From: Streptomyces zagrosensis
Lineage (GTDB): Bacteria; Actinomycetota; Actinomycetes; Streptomycetales; Streptomycetaceae
Direction of reading: 5' to 3'
Length of the DNA stretch: 64,000 bases
NCBI RefSeq assembly: GCF_014203645.1
Contig: NZ_JACHJL010000002.1
Location: forward strand, 310,001 to 374,000
Both the position numbers and the translations under genes were made by a program. Below are positions 36,436-46,003 of the stretch, one piece after another (position 1 is the stretch's first letter; each line of letters begins with the position of its first letter). The notes beneath the pieces were generated by a model. That model was given only the letters and a program-made list of their open reading frames with translations, searched no databases and was not told the DNA's origin.

Positions 36436-36807
36436 ACCCTCATGCGAGCGAGTTCCCGATCATCAGCACCCAGGGGGTGTCCACCGGCCGGCGCATGGGT
36501 GCAGATACCGGGGCCCACGTCAGCCGTCCGCCCCCAACACCCTTACGGCACAACCGCCTACGCCCCGGGCGGCCCCCCTCGCCGGCACGCCCGTACGCCC
36601 CATCCCCAGGGTGCGCCCGCCCCCTACGCGCCCGTGCGTGTCGCGGCACACACCACAAACGCCTGCGGTCCGGTGGACCGCAGGCGTTCGGGAATCAGTT
36701 GCTCGGGGTAGCTGCGTACGCGGCACGCACACAGCACACCGGGCCGGTGGATGGCAGGCCAGTCAGGACAGTTAACCCAGCTAGCCCAGCCAGCTCGGCC
36801 AGCCCGA
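36436..36807. other. Intergenic region, no gene seen; holds a terminator
   Basis: Pro/Arg-rich shadow frames only. It holds the strong terminator of the first bkd operon (36658-36688) and the promoter side of the iron-regulated gene. Confidence 0.6.
36658..36688 (-). terminator. Terminator of the first bkd operon
   Basis: AACGCCTGCGGTCC (36658-36671) pairs perfectly over 14 bp with GGACCGCAGGCGTT (36675-36688) around a 3-nt loop, 120 nt past the E2 stop on the minus strand. Confidence 0.85.
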
Positions 36808-38361
36808 TCAGCCCCAAGTGATCAGCCGCTTCCCCGGGTCCTCCAGGACCGCGGCGACATCCGCGAGCACCTTCGAGCCCAACTCGCCATCCACCAACCG
36901 ATGGTCGAAGGAGAGCGCGAGGGTGGTCACCTGGCGGGGCTTCACCTTGCCCTTGTGGACCCACGGCTGGAGCTTGATCGCCCCGACCGCGAGGATCGCG
37001 GACTCGCCCGGGTTGAGGATGGGCGTGCCCGTGTCCACGCCGAAGACGCCGACATTGGTGATGGTCACCGTGCCGCCGGACATGGCCGCCGGAGTGGTCT
37101 TGCCCTCGCGGGCGGTGGTGACCAACTCGGAGAGAGCGGTGGCCAGTTCCGGGAGCGTCTTGCGGCCCGCGTCCTTGACGTTCGGGACGATGAGGCCGCG
37201 CGGTGTGGCCGCGGCGATGCCCAGGTTCACGTAGTCCTTGTGGACGATCTCCTGGTTCGCCTCGTCCCAGGCCGCGCTGACCTCCGGGTTCCGCTTGATC
37301 GCCAGCAGGAACGCCTTGGCCACGAGCAGCAGCGGGTTGATTCGCAGGCCGGCCATTTCCGGGTCCTGCTTCAGCTCCTGCACGAGCTTCATCGTGCGGG
37401 TGACATCCAGCGTGATGAACTCGGTGACATGCGGCGCAGTGAAGGCGCTGGTGACCATCGCCTGCGCGATGGCCTTGCGTACGCCCTTGATCGGCACCCG
37501 CCTCTCGCCACCCGCCACGGCCGGCTGCCCCTCCTCCGCGAGGGCGCTGGCCGCGGGAGCCGCGGGAGCCGCAGCCTCGGCCGGACGCGAATCGGCGCTG
37601 GCCGCCGCGTGCACGTCCTCCCGCGTGATGACGCCGTCCGCGCCGGTGGGCGCAATGGTCGCCAGATCGATGCCGAGGTCCTTGGCCAGCTTGCGCACCG
37701 GCGGCTTGGCCAGCGGACGCGCCCCGCCCCCGAGCGCCTGCGGCGCGGCGAAAGCCGACGCAGCGGGCACGGTGGGTGCGGCCGGCGGTTGCACGGCCGC
37801 CGGCGCCGGGGCGGCGGGGGCCTGCGGTGCGGCGGCGTGCCCGTTCAGCTCCGCCTGGAGCGCCGAGGCCACCGATGGTTGCCCCGCCTGCTGGCCTGCC
37901 TGCTCGCCTGCCTGCGCCTTGCGGGGCCGCCGCTTGGTGGAGGACGGCGCCGCCCCGTACCCGACGAGCACGGCCTGCCGGCCCTGCTGCTCGGGCTCGG
38001 CTCCCTCGGCAGCGCCGGCCGCGCCGGCCGCGGGCTGGCCGGCTGGCTGGCCTTCGGACTGGCCGGCTGCCTGCTCCGAAGCGGGCTCGGCGGGGCCCGC
38101 ACCCGGCTGGGTGTCTACGGAAATGATGGTGGTGCCGACATCGACCGTCACGCCCTCGTCATAGCGCAGCTCATGCACCACGCCGTCGAAGGGAATGGGA
38201 AGCTCGACCGCCGCCTTGGCGGTCTCGACCTCGCAGACCGACTGCCCATCGGTGACCGTGTCACCGACCTTGACATACCACTTGAGGATCTCCGCCTCGG
38301 TCAGTCCCTCGCCCACATCGGGCATCTTGAACTCACGGAAGCGCTGTGCGGTGTTGCTCAT
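36808..38361 (-). CDS. bkdC: Branched-chain 2-oxoacid dehydrogenase E2, operon 1 (517 aa)
   Basis: An N-terminal lipoyl domain (KMPDVGEGLTEAEILKWYVKVGD ... CEVETAKAAVEL, lipoylated Lys49), a long Ala/Pro/Gln-rich linker (about 85-240), an E3/E1-binding peripheral subunit domain (VRKLAKDLGIDLATIAPTGADGVITREDV) and a catalytic acyltransferase domain ending in SFDHRLVDGELG with the active His. It transfers branched acyl groups from E1 to CoA, supplying isobutyryl-, isovaleryl- and 2-methylbutyryl-CoA for degradation and as fatty-acid or polyketide primers. ATG 38361 has GAGGAG 8 nt upstream. It is third in the operon. Confidence 0.93.
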   Translation of the reverse strand: MSNTAQRFREFKMPDVGEGLTEAEILKWYVKVGDTVTDGQSVCEVETAKAAVELPIPFDGVVHELRYDEGVTVDVGTTIISVDTQPGAGPAEPASEQAAGQSEGQPAGQPAAGAAGAAEGAEPEQQGRQAVLVGYGAAPSSTKRRPRKAQAGEQAGQQAGQPSVASALQAELNGHAAAPQAPAAPAPAAVQPPAAPTVPAASAFAAPQALGGGARPLAKPPVRKLAKDLGIDLATIAPTGADGVITREDVHAAASADSRPAEAAAPAAPAASALAEEGQPAVAGGERRVPIKGVRKAIAQAMVTSAFTAPHVTEFITLDVTRTMKLVQELKQDPEMAGLRINPLLLVAKAFLLAIKRNPEVSAAWDEANQEIVHKDYVNLGIAAATPRGLIVPNVKDAGRKTLPELATALSELVTTAREGKTTPAAMSGGTVTITNVGVFGVDTGTPILNPGESAILAVGAIKLQPWVHKGKVKPRQVTTLALSFDHRLVDGELGSKVLADVAAVLEDPGKRLITWG

Positions 38362-38382
38362 CGTCACTGCTCCTCAAGCCCC

Positions 38383-39375
38383 TCAGTACGCCAACGCTCG
38401 GTCAACGGCGTCGAGCACCCGGTCAAGACCCGGCAGGTACTCGTCCTCAAGCCGGGACGGCGGGTACGGGGCGTGGTATCCGCCGACCCGCAGCACCGGT
38501 GCCTCCAGGTGGTAGAAGCACCGCTCGGTGATGCGCGCGGCGACCTCCGCACCGGCGCCGTAGAAGACCGGCGCCTCGTGTACGACGACCAGCCGCCTGG
38601 TCTTGCGCACCGATGCCTCGATGCCGTCGAAGTCGATCGGCGACATGGACCGCAGGTCCAAGACCTCGATCGACTTGCCCTCCTCGGCCGCCGCCGCGGC
38701 GGCGTCGCGGCAGACCTTGACCATCGGCCCGTACGCCGCCAGCGTCAGATCGCTGCCCGGCACCTCCACCCGCGCCGCGTGCAGCGGGCCCGGAATGGCG
38801 GTGGTGTTCACCTCGGAGCGGTCGTGGTAGCGCCGCTTGGGCTCGAAGTAGATGACCGGGTCATCGCTGGCAATGGCCTGCTGCATCATCCAGTACGCGT
38901 CCGACGCGTTCGAGGGCGAGACGCACTTGAGGCCCGCGACGTGCGCGAACAGCGCCTCGGGCGACTCGCTGTGGTGCTCGACCGCGCCGATGCCGCCGCC
39001 GTAGGGAATGCGAATGACGACCGGCATCTTGATCTTGCCGAGCGCCCGGGCGTGCATCTTGGCCAACTGCGTGACGATCTGGTCGTACGCGGGGAAGACG
39101 AACCCGTCGAACTGGATCTCCACCACCGGACGGTAGCCACGCAGCGCTAGGCCGATGGCGGTGCCGACGATGCCGGACTCGGCGAGCGGGGTGTCGATGA
39201 CCCGCTCCTCACCGAAGTCCTTCTGGAGCCCGTCAGTGACCCGGAAGACGCCGCCGAGCTTGCCGACGTCCTCGCCCATGATGAGTACCTTGTTGTCGGT
39301 CTCCAGGGACTTGCGCAAGGAGGCGTTGATCGCCTTGACGATCGACAGCTTCTCCACGGTAGTACCGGCAGCCAT
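38383..39375 (-). CDS. bkdB: Branched-chain 2-oxoacid dehydrogenase E1 beta, operon 1 (330 aa)
   Basis: A transketolase-like pyrimidine-binding domain (IMGEDVGKLGGVFRVTDGL ... DTPLAESGIVGTAIGLAL) and C-terminal transketolase domain (PVLRVGGYHAPYPPSRLEDEYLP) form the E1 beta subunit, which with E1 alpha decarboxylates 2-oxoacids of Val, Leu and Ile. ATG 39375 has AGGAGGG 8 nt upstream, inside the end of the E1 alpha gene, whose stop is 1 nt away. The longer frame upstream is a shadow of the E1 alpha gene. Closely similar to the second-operon copy at 57883-58965, though not identical. Confidence 0.93.
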   Translation of the reverse strand: MAAGTTVEKLSIVKAINASLRKSLETDNKVLIMGEDVGKLGGVFRVTDGLQKDFGEERVIDTPLAESGIVGTAIGLALRGYRPVVEIQFDGFVFPAYDQIVTQLAKMHARALGKIKMPVVIRIPYGGGIGAVEHHSESPEALFAHVAGLKCVSPSNASDAYWMMQQAIASDDPVIYFEPKRRYHDRSEVNTTAIPGPLHAARVEVPGSDLTLAAYGPMVKVCRDAAAAAAEEGKSIEVLDLRSMSPIDFDGIEASVRKTRRLVVVHEAPVFYGAGAEVAARITERCFYHLEAPVLRVGGYHAPYPPSRLEDEYLPGLDRVLDAVDRALAY

Positions 39376-39376
39376 C

Positions 39377-40528
39377 TCAGTGACCCTCCTGGGCGAACGA
39401 AGCCTGGTACGCGGCGAACTGCGCGCGCTCCTCGTCAACGAGCGCGTGCCCGTCGGCGTAGATGTGCTCAAAGATCGCCATGTTGTCGGGGTCGGGCATG
39501 GAGCGCACCGCGTCCCGCACCCGCTTGGCCAGCGCGTCCGACTCCTGCTCAAGCGTGGTGAAGAAGTCCTCGTCGGCAAGGTTCTCGGCTGCCAGGTAGG
39601 CCCGCAGCCGCAAAATCGGGTCCTTGGCCTCCCACAGCTCACGTTCCTCGTCCGCGCGGTACTTCGTGGGGTCATCGGACGTGGTGTGCGCGCCCATCCG
39701 GTACGTGAACGCCTCGATCAGCATCGGGCCCTGGCCGCTGCGCGCCCGCTCCAAAGCGGCACGGGTCACGGCGAGACAGGCCAAAACGTCGTTGCCGTCC
39801 ACCCGTACGCCGGGGAAGCCGTAGCCCTGCGCCCGCTGGTAGAGCGGGACGCGGGTCTGCCGCTCGGTGGGCTCGGAGATGGCCCACTGGTTGTTCTGGC
39901 AGAAGAAGACCACCGGCGCGTTGTAGACCGCCGAGAAGGTGAACGCCTCGGCGACGTCGCCCTGACTGGAGGCGCCGTCCCCGAAGTAGGCGATGACGGC
40001 CGAGTCCGCGCCGTCCTTGGCCACGCCCATCGCGTAGCCCGTGGCGTGCAGTGTCTGCGAACCGATGACGATCGTGTACAGATGGAAATTGTTGGTGCTC
40101 GGGTCCCAACCACCGTTGTTCACACCGCGGAACATGCCGAGCAGGTTCGTCGGATCGACGTTCCTACACCAGGCAACGCCGTGCTCACGGTAAGTGGGGA
40201 AGACGTAGTCATCGTCGCGCAGCGCGCGGCCCGAGCCGATCTGCGCGGCCTCCTGGCCGAGCAGCGAGGCCCACAGGCCCAGCTCGCCCTGTCGCTGAAG
40301 GGTGGTCGCCTCCGCGTCAAAGCGTCGCGTCAGCACCATGTCCCGGTACAGCCCGCGCAGCTCGTCGGGGGTCAGGTCGATGGAGTAGTCGGGATGCTCG
40401 ACCCGCTCGCCCTCAGGCGTCAGCAGCTGTACGAGCTCGGGTTGGTCAGCCGTTGGCTGCTTGGCCCTGGTGCGCTTGGTGCTGCTGCTGCGGCGTGGCT
40501 TGCGCGCGGCAGTGCTGTCCACGGTCAC
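39377..40528 (-). CDS. bkdA: Branched-chain 2-oxoacid dehydrogenase E1 alpha, operon 1 (383 aa)
   Basis: The thiamine-diphosphate motif is present (YFGDGASSQGDVAEAFTFSAVYNAPVVFFCQNN), as are GLWASLLGQEAAQIGSG and YRMGAHTTSDDPTKYR, where phosphorylation-loop-type residues occur in related enzymes. The N-terminus carries a basic Ser/Arg/Lys-rich segment (ARKPRRSSSTKRTRAK) not needed for the fold. The start is GTG 40528 with GGAGGAG about 5 nt before. First gene of operon 1, divergent from a response regulator. The paralogue at 58962-60101 shows the organism has two complete sets. Confidence 0.93.
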   Translation of the reverse strand: MTVDSTAARKPRRSSSTKRTRAKQPTADQPELVQLLTPEGERVEHPDYSIDLTPDELRGLYRDMVLTRRFDAEATTLQRQGELGLWASLLGQEAAQIGSGRALRDDDYVFPTYREHGVAWCRNVDPTNLLGMFRGVNNGGWDPSTNNFHLYTIVIGSQTLHATGYAMGVAKDGADSAVIAYFGDGASSQGDVAEAFTFSAVYNAPVVFFCQNNQWAISEPTERQTRVPLYQRAQGYGFPGVRVDGNDVLACLAVTRAALERARSGQGPMLIEAFTYRMGAHTTSDDPTKYRADEERELWEAKDPILRLRAYLAAENLADEDFFTTLEQESDALAKRVRDAVRSMPDPDNMAIFEHIYADGHALVDEERAQFAAYQASFAQEGH

Positions 40529-40856
40529 GTGTGCTCCTCCGTCTGTCCGGCCCCCGGGGTCCGCCGGCGGCTGGTGGTCCTTTCGCCGAAGGCGAAAGGG
40601 CGGCTCCGCTCGGCCGGCCCCGGCGCACGGGGTGGGTGCGCCGATGCCCGACCGGGCGTGACAGGTGCTCCGGCGGGCGGCCCGCGAAAGTCACGTTACC
40701 TAGTGCGTCGCACGTCTGCGAAACCCCATTTGACCTGCAATTTTGCTTGGATTTCCAAGTAAAACGAGAAAGCGGGGAACAATCACTGGTCACAGCCTCG
40801 CAGGCTGCCGGAACAACGGCACGTTATCCCGGAGGGCAAGAGCACGGGAAGAGTTG
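40529..40856. promoter_or_regulatory. Divergent control region between bkd operon 1 and the response regulator
   Basis: It holds a perfect 9-bp hairpin CCTTTCGCC-GAA-GGCGAAAGG (40579-40599) in the likely bkd leader and an AT-rich palindrome with core CTTGGA-TT-TCCAAG (40746-40759), flanked by T- and A-rich arms out to 40741 and 40764. The palindrome size and AT-rich flanks fit an Lrp-type or response-regulator site. Confidence 0.5.
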
Positions 40857-41534
40857 GTGTGTGAGACTGGCATCGTGCACGAAGAGGGAAAAATCAGGGT
40901 ATTCCTACTCGATGACCATGAAGTCGTACGTCGCGGCGTGTACGAGATGCTCTCCGCCGAGGAGGACATCGAGGTCGTGGGCGAGGCGGGTACGGCCGCC
41001 GATGCGCTGGTCCGCGCCCCTGCCACTAGGCCCGATGTCGCCATCCTCGACGTGCGGCTGCCAGACGGCAGCGGGGTCGAGGTCTGCCGCGAGATCCGCT
41101 CTCGGGACGAGAGCATCAAGTGCCTGATGCTCACCTCCTTCGCGGACGACGAGGCCCTGTTCGACGCGATCATGGCCGGGGCATCCGGTTACGTACTCAA
41201 GGTTATTCGTGGCAATGAACTGCTATCCGCCGTGCGCGATGTCGCCGCCGGAAAGTCCCTGCTCGACCCGGCCGCCACGGCCCGCGTCCTGGAACGCCTG
41301 CGCGAGGGAAACGCCCCCAAGGGCGATGAGCGCCTAGCCGCCCTCACGGAGCAAGAACGCCGAATTTTGGACCTCATCGGAGAGGGCCTGACCAATCGCG
41401 TCATCGGCGAGCGGCTGCACCTCGCCGAAAAGACGATTAAGAATTACGTTTCCAGCCTGCTGTCCAAACTCGGCATGGAACGCCGCTCCCAGGCCGCGGC
41501 CTACGTGGCCCGCCTCCAAGCGGAGCGGCCCTGA
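40857..41534 (+). CDS. NarL/DevR-like response regulator (225 aa)
   Basis: The receiver domain has all key residues (LLDDHEVVRRG acidic pair, phospho-Asp in VAILDVRLPDGSG, Thr/Ser in MLTSF and Lys in GYVLKV). The C-terminal LuxR-type HTH is LTEQERRILDLIGEGLTNRVIGERLHLAEKTIKNYVSSLLSKLGMERRSQ. This is close in type to DevR/DosR-like regulators that respond to hypoxia, nitric oxide or redox signals. No histidine kinase is adjacent, so it is an orphan here. GTG 40857 is chosen with GGAAG 5 nt upstream; an in-frame GTG at 40875 is the alternative. Confidence 0.9.
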   Translation: MCETGIVHEEGKIRVFLLDDHEVVRRGVYEMLSAEEDIEVVGEAGTAADALVRAPATRPDVAILDVRLPDGSGVEVCREIRSRDESIKCLMLTSFADDEALFDAIMAGASGYVLKVIRGNELLSAVRDVAAGKSLLDPAATARVLERLREGNAPKGDERLAALTEQERRILDLIGEGLTNRVIGERLHLAEKTIKNYVSSLLSKLGMERRSQAAAYVARLQAERP

Positions 41535-41719
41535 CGCTGTCCGCGGCGGCTGGCCCAGCGGCTGGCTCAGCGGCTGGCCCGGGAGTGGTGAGGTGGCCCG
41601 GCCGGGCGGGGCCGGTAGGAGGCATCCGCCGGCCATCCGCCGGACTTGGGACCAACGTCCCGATCCATCGGGGCGGGTGTCCCTTTTAAGGGGCGTACGA
41701 AAGCGGGCAGGGTGGTGAC

Positions 41720-42235
41720 ATGCCCACCGACACGCCCATGGACGACTCCCGCGCCATCGAACTCCTTGGCACCGCCCGCTACGGCCGAGTGTCCGTGTGC
41801 ATGCGGGCGCTCCCCTTCGTGACGGTCGCTCGACACATCGTGGTCGATGGCCATGCGCTGCTGCGCCTGCACCGCGGCTACGGCTACCACCGCGCCTGTG
41901 ACGGCAACGTCGTCGCGTACGGCGCCGACAACGCCGACCACGCCGACCACACTGGCTACGCCGATGGCACCGATGGCGCTGATGGCACTGATGGCACTGA
42001 TGGCACCGGCAGCACCGATTTCGGCTCGGGTGCCAACGAGGTCTGGTCGGTCCAGTTCGTCGGTACGGCCCGTCTCTGCACGCCCAACGCGTCCGAACTG
42101 GCCCTTTTCGGCGAGATGCCGAGTACCGCCGATGGCGTCCCGTACGACCCGGTCTATCTGCGCGTTGAACCGCAGTTCGTTACGGTGCATCATCTGGGTG
42201 GTGTCCCTGCGCGTCGAGCCGCGCACTCTATGTGA
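41720..42235 (+). CDS. Pyridoxamine-5'-phosphate-oxidase-like FMN protein with repeat insert (171 aa)
   Basis: The start SRAIELLGTARYGRVSVCMRALPFVTVARHIVVDGHALLRLHRGYGYHRACDGNVVAYGAD and the later EVWSVQFVGTARLC match the split-barrel flavin-binding family (DUF/PNPOx-like) of actinobacteria, some of which bind F420 or FMN. In the middle, residues about 72-100 are a tandem insert of DGTDGADGTDGTDGTG type not normal for the fold. The function is unknown; similar proteins are redox sensors or reductases. ATG 41720 has GGTGGTG upstream. Confidence 0.78.
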   Translation: MPTDTPMDDSRAIELLGTARYGRVSVCMRALPFVTVARHIVVDGHALLRLHRGYGYHRACDGNVVAYGADNADHADHTGYADGTDGADGTDGTDGTGSTDFGSGANEVWSVQFVGTARLCTPNASELALFGEMPSTADGVPYDPVYLRVEPQFVTVHHLGGVPARRAAHSM

Positions 42236-42237
42236 TC

Positions 42238-42251
42238 TAACATCTGGCGCG
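42238..42251 (+). promoter_or_regulatory. Possible leaderless -10 for the phosphotransferase gene
   Basis: TAACAT (42238-42243, TANNNT type) is 7 nt before GTG 42251, and no Shine-Dalgarno is present. It overlaps the end region of the upstream gene. Confidence 0.35.
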
Positions 42252-43849
42252 TGCTGCGCTCACCTGCTACTGCCGTCGCCGCCCGCGGGCGCGCTCCCCA
42301 CGACAGGGCCGCATCCCCGGCCCCGGACACGCTCAGCGCCCTGCTAAGGCGCTACGAGGGCCCCGGAGAGCCCGTGTCCTGTCGGCCGCTCGAACAGGGG
42401 CTGCTGAACCGCGGCTACCGCCTTGTCACCACGCGCGGCCGGTACTTCCTCAAGCACCATCTCGACGGCGACCCGGCGACCATCACCCGGCAGCACGGCG
42501 CGACGCTGCGGCTCGCCGCGCTCGGGGTGCCCGTCGCCCCGCCCGTGACCGCGGCTGACGGCGGAACCGTCACCGTGATCGGCGGGCGCTGCTACGCCCT
42601 GCACCCCTGGATCGTCGGCGAGCACCGCGACGGCTCCGACCTCACTGCCCCCCAGTGCCTGGCCCTTGGCTCGCTGCTCGGCCGCGTCCACGTCTGCCTT
42701 GACCGCGTCATGCCACCCGAAGCGGCCGGCCACCCGCACCCGTTCGACACCCCACTCGGTTCCCCCACGGCCTTTCCGGCGACTGCCCCATCCGCTTTCC
42801 CCTCCGCTTTCCCCTCGGCTGTCACCGCTGCGCTCTCCCCGGCTTTCCCCCGGGCATCTTCCGCGACCGGAATTCCTGGCGCCCCGCTCCCCCGCCTGCA
42901 ATTCCCCGGACTTCGCCTTCCCGCGCCCCGCTCGCCCTCACTTGAGGCGACTCTCGCGCCGTCCCTGTCGCCGCACCTTTCGTCCTTTGCAGCGACCTTT
43001 GCAGCGTCCTTTGCTGGGACCTCTACTGGGGCCTTTGCTGGGAACTGTGCTGGGCCCTTTGCTCAGCCTCTTCGCCCGGTACAGCCGCCGCTTCTCGACA
43101 CCCCGCCTGTGCCAGCGCAGACGGGGTCCGGAAGGGAGACTCGGGCCGGGGCGGGCGCTGAGGCCGGGGCGGAAGCCGGGGCCAGGGCGGAAGCCGGGGC
43201 GGGCGCGGAAGCCGGGACCGGAGCTGGCGTGGAAGCGGGGGCCAAAGCTGGCGCGGGGACCGGAGCTGGCGCGGAGGCGGGGGCCGATCCCGTGGAGACC
43301 TTCGCGCTCATCGACGAGCTGCTCGCCCTCGCCCGCCGCAGGCACCCACGCAACGCCTTCGACGAACTCGCGGAGCACCGCCTGGTCGAACGCCGCACGC
43401 TCATCGAACGGCACGCCCACCGCCGCCCCACGGCCGCGACCACCCCCGCTTCGGGCTGGGTGCACGGCGACTTCCACCCGCTGAACCTGCTCTACCGGGG
43501 CGCCGAGCCGGCCGCGATCGTGGACTGGGACCGGCTAGGGGTCCAGCCGCGCGCGGAGGAGGCGGTACGGGCCGCCGCCATCTTCTTCGTACGCCCCAAC
43601 GGCACGCTCGCGCTGCCCAAGGTCCGCCCGTACGCCCGTGGCTACCGCACCGCGACGGGCGCGAGCCCAGCAGAGCTGGCCGCCGCCGTACATCGGGTGT
43701 GGTGGGAGCGGCTGAACGACTTTTGGATGCTGCGCTGGCGCTACCAACTCGGCGACCACAGAGCCGACCCACAGTTCCCCGCCGTGGCGGCCCTGGCGGT
43801 GTGGTGGACGAGCCGGTACGAAGCGGTGTGCGAGGCGTTTTGCACCTGA
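42251..43849 (+). CDS. Aminoglycoside-phosphotransferase-like protein with a large low-complexity insert (532 aa)
   Basis: The conserved N-lobe (LEQGLLNRGYRLVTTRGRYFLKHHLDGDPATITRQ) and C-lobe catalytic motifs are intact: GWVHGDFHPLNLLYR (HGDxHPxN) and AIVDWDRLG. Between them about 190 residues (about 165-355) are low-complexity: Ala/Pro/Phe/Ser repeats, then a run of Ala-Gly-Glu repeats (AGAEAGAEAGARAEAGA). Family members are usually about 330-350 aa, so the insert accounts for the excess. The substrate is unknown; some similar proteins phosphorylate aminoglycosides or small alcohols. It is convergent with the Ser/Thr kinase gene. Confidence 0.85.
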   Translation: MLRSPATAVAARGRAPHDRAASPAPDTLSALLRRYEGPGEPVSCRPLEQGLLNRGYRLVTTRGRYFLKHHLDGDPATITRQHGATLRLAALGVPVAPPVTAADGGTVTVIGGRCYALHPWIVGEHRDGSDLTAPQCLALGSLLGRVHVCLDRVMPPEAAGHPHPFDTPLGSPTAFPATAPSAFPSAFPSAVTAALSPAFPRASSATGIPGAPLPRLQFPGLRLPAPRSPSLEATLAPSLSPHLSSFAATFAASFAGTSTGAFAGNCAGPFAQPLRPVQPPLLDTPPVPAQTGSGRETRAGAGAEAGAEAGARAEAGAGAEAGTGAGVEAGAKAGAGTGAGAEAGADPVETFALIDELLALARRRHPRNAFDELAEHRLVERRTLIERHAHRRPTAATTPASGWVHGDFHPLNLLYRGAEPAAIVDWDRLGVQPRAEEAVRAAAIFFVRPNGTLALPKVRPYARGYRTATGASPAELAAAVHRVWWERLNDFWMLRWRYQLGDHRADPQFPAVAALAVWWTSRYEAVCEAFCT

Positions 43850-43979
43850 CGCGCTGACGCTACGGCCGGCCTACGACCCGCCTACGACCGGTGCGGACCT
43901 ACGGACCTGGCCTGCGGCCTGCCCGGGCGTGCGGCCGGTGCGGGTCCGCGGCCGGTGCGGCCGGTCCGCGTTCGGCTTT

Positions 43980-44026
43980 CGCAATCCGCAATCCGCGATC
44001 CGCGATCCGCGATCCGCGATCCGCGG
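43980..44026. repeat. Six 7-bp tandem repeats CGCRATC
   Basis: CGCAATC twice, then CGCGATC four times, in perfect register from 43980 to 44021, followed by a partial CGCGG. It is in the 211-nt gap between convergent genes and is probably a slippage tract. Confidence 0.85.
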
Positions 44027-44060
44027 CCGGTGTGGCCGGCCGCGGTCGGAGTTCGCCGTG

Positions 44061-45695
<1,635 letters not shown>

Positions 45696-45900
45696 CAGTC
45701 CTCGCCGTCGTTTCTATCCACTCGCACGAGCTAGGGTTCCCCATGCCAGCGGCTGGGGGTCGTACTTCCGCTAAGGCACGCTACAGGCTCCGCGGGGGCC
45801 GCCGGTTCGTGATGGACCGGCCATCAAACCCGTTTTGGGCGGAGAGTGGCAAATCTCGTGACGGCTTCTTGCGCATCCGGTCACGGAACGGGCACGTGGC

Positions 45901-45928
45901 TTGACGTGTCGGCGCCCTCGGGCAGACT
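45901..45928 (+). promoter_or_regulatory. Promoter of the second Ser/Thr kinase gene
   Basis: TTGACG (45901-45906), a 16-nt spacer and CAGACT (45923-45928) fit the HrdB consensus TTGACN-N16-18-TAGACT. It lies 76 nt upstream of the ATG at 46004. Confidence 0.6.
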
Positions 45929-46003
45929 TGGCCGAGAAATAGGGATCACCGAGCGTTTGAAGAGCCAAAAGGCCAGGGCAGTGCGCCAAGGGGGAAGTAA
46001 ACA

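Noticed and set aside
38383..39675. Longer form of E1 beta in operon 1
   Set aside because: The part upstream of 39375 is a shadow frame inside the E1 alpha gene. The start at 39375 has its own AGGAGGG.
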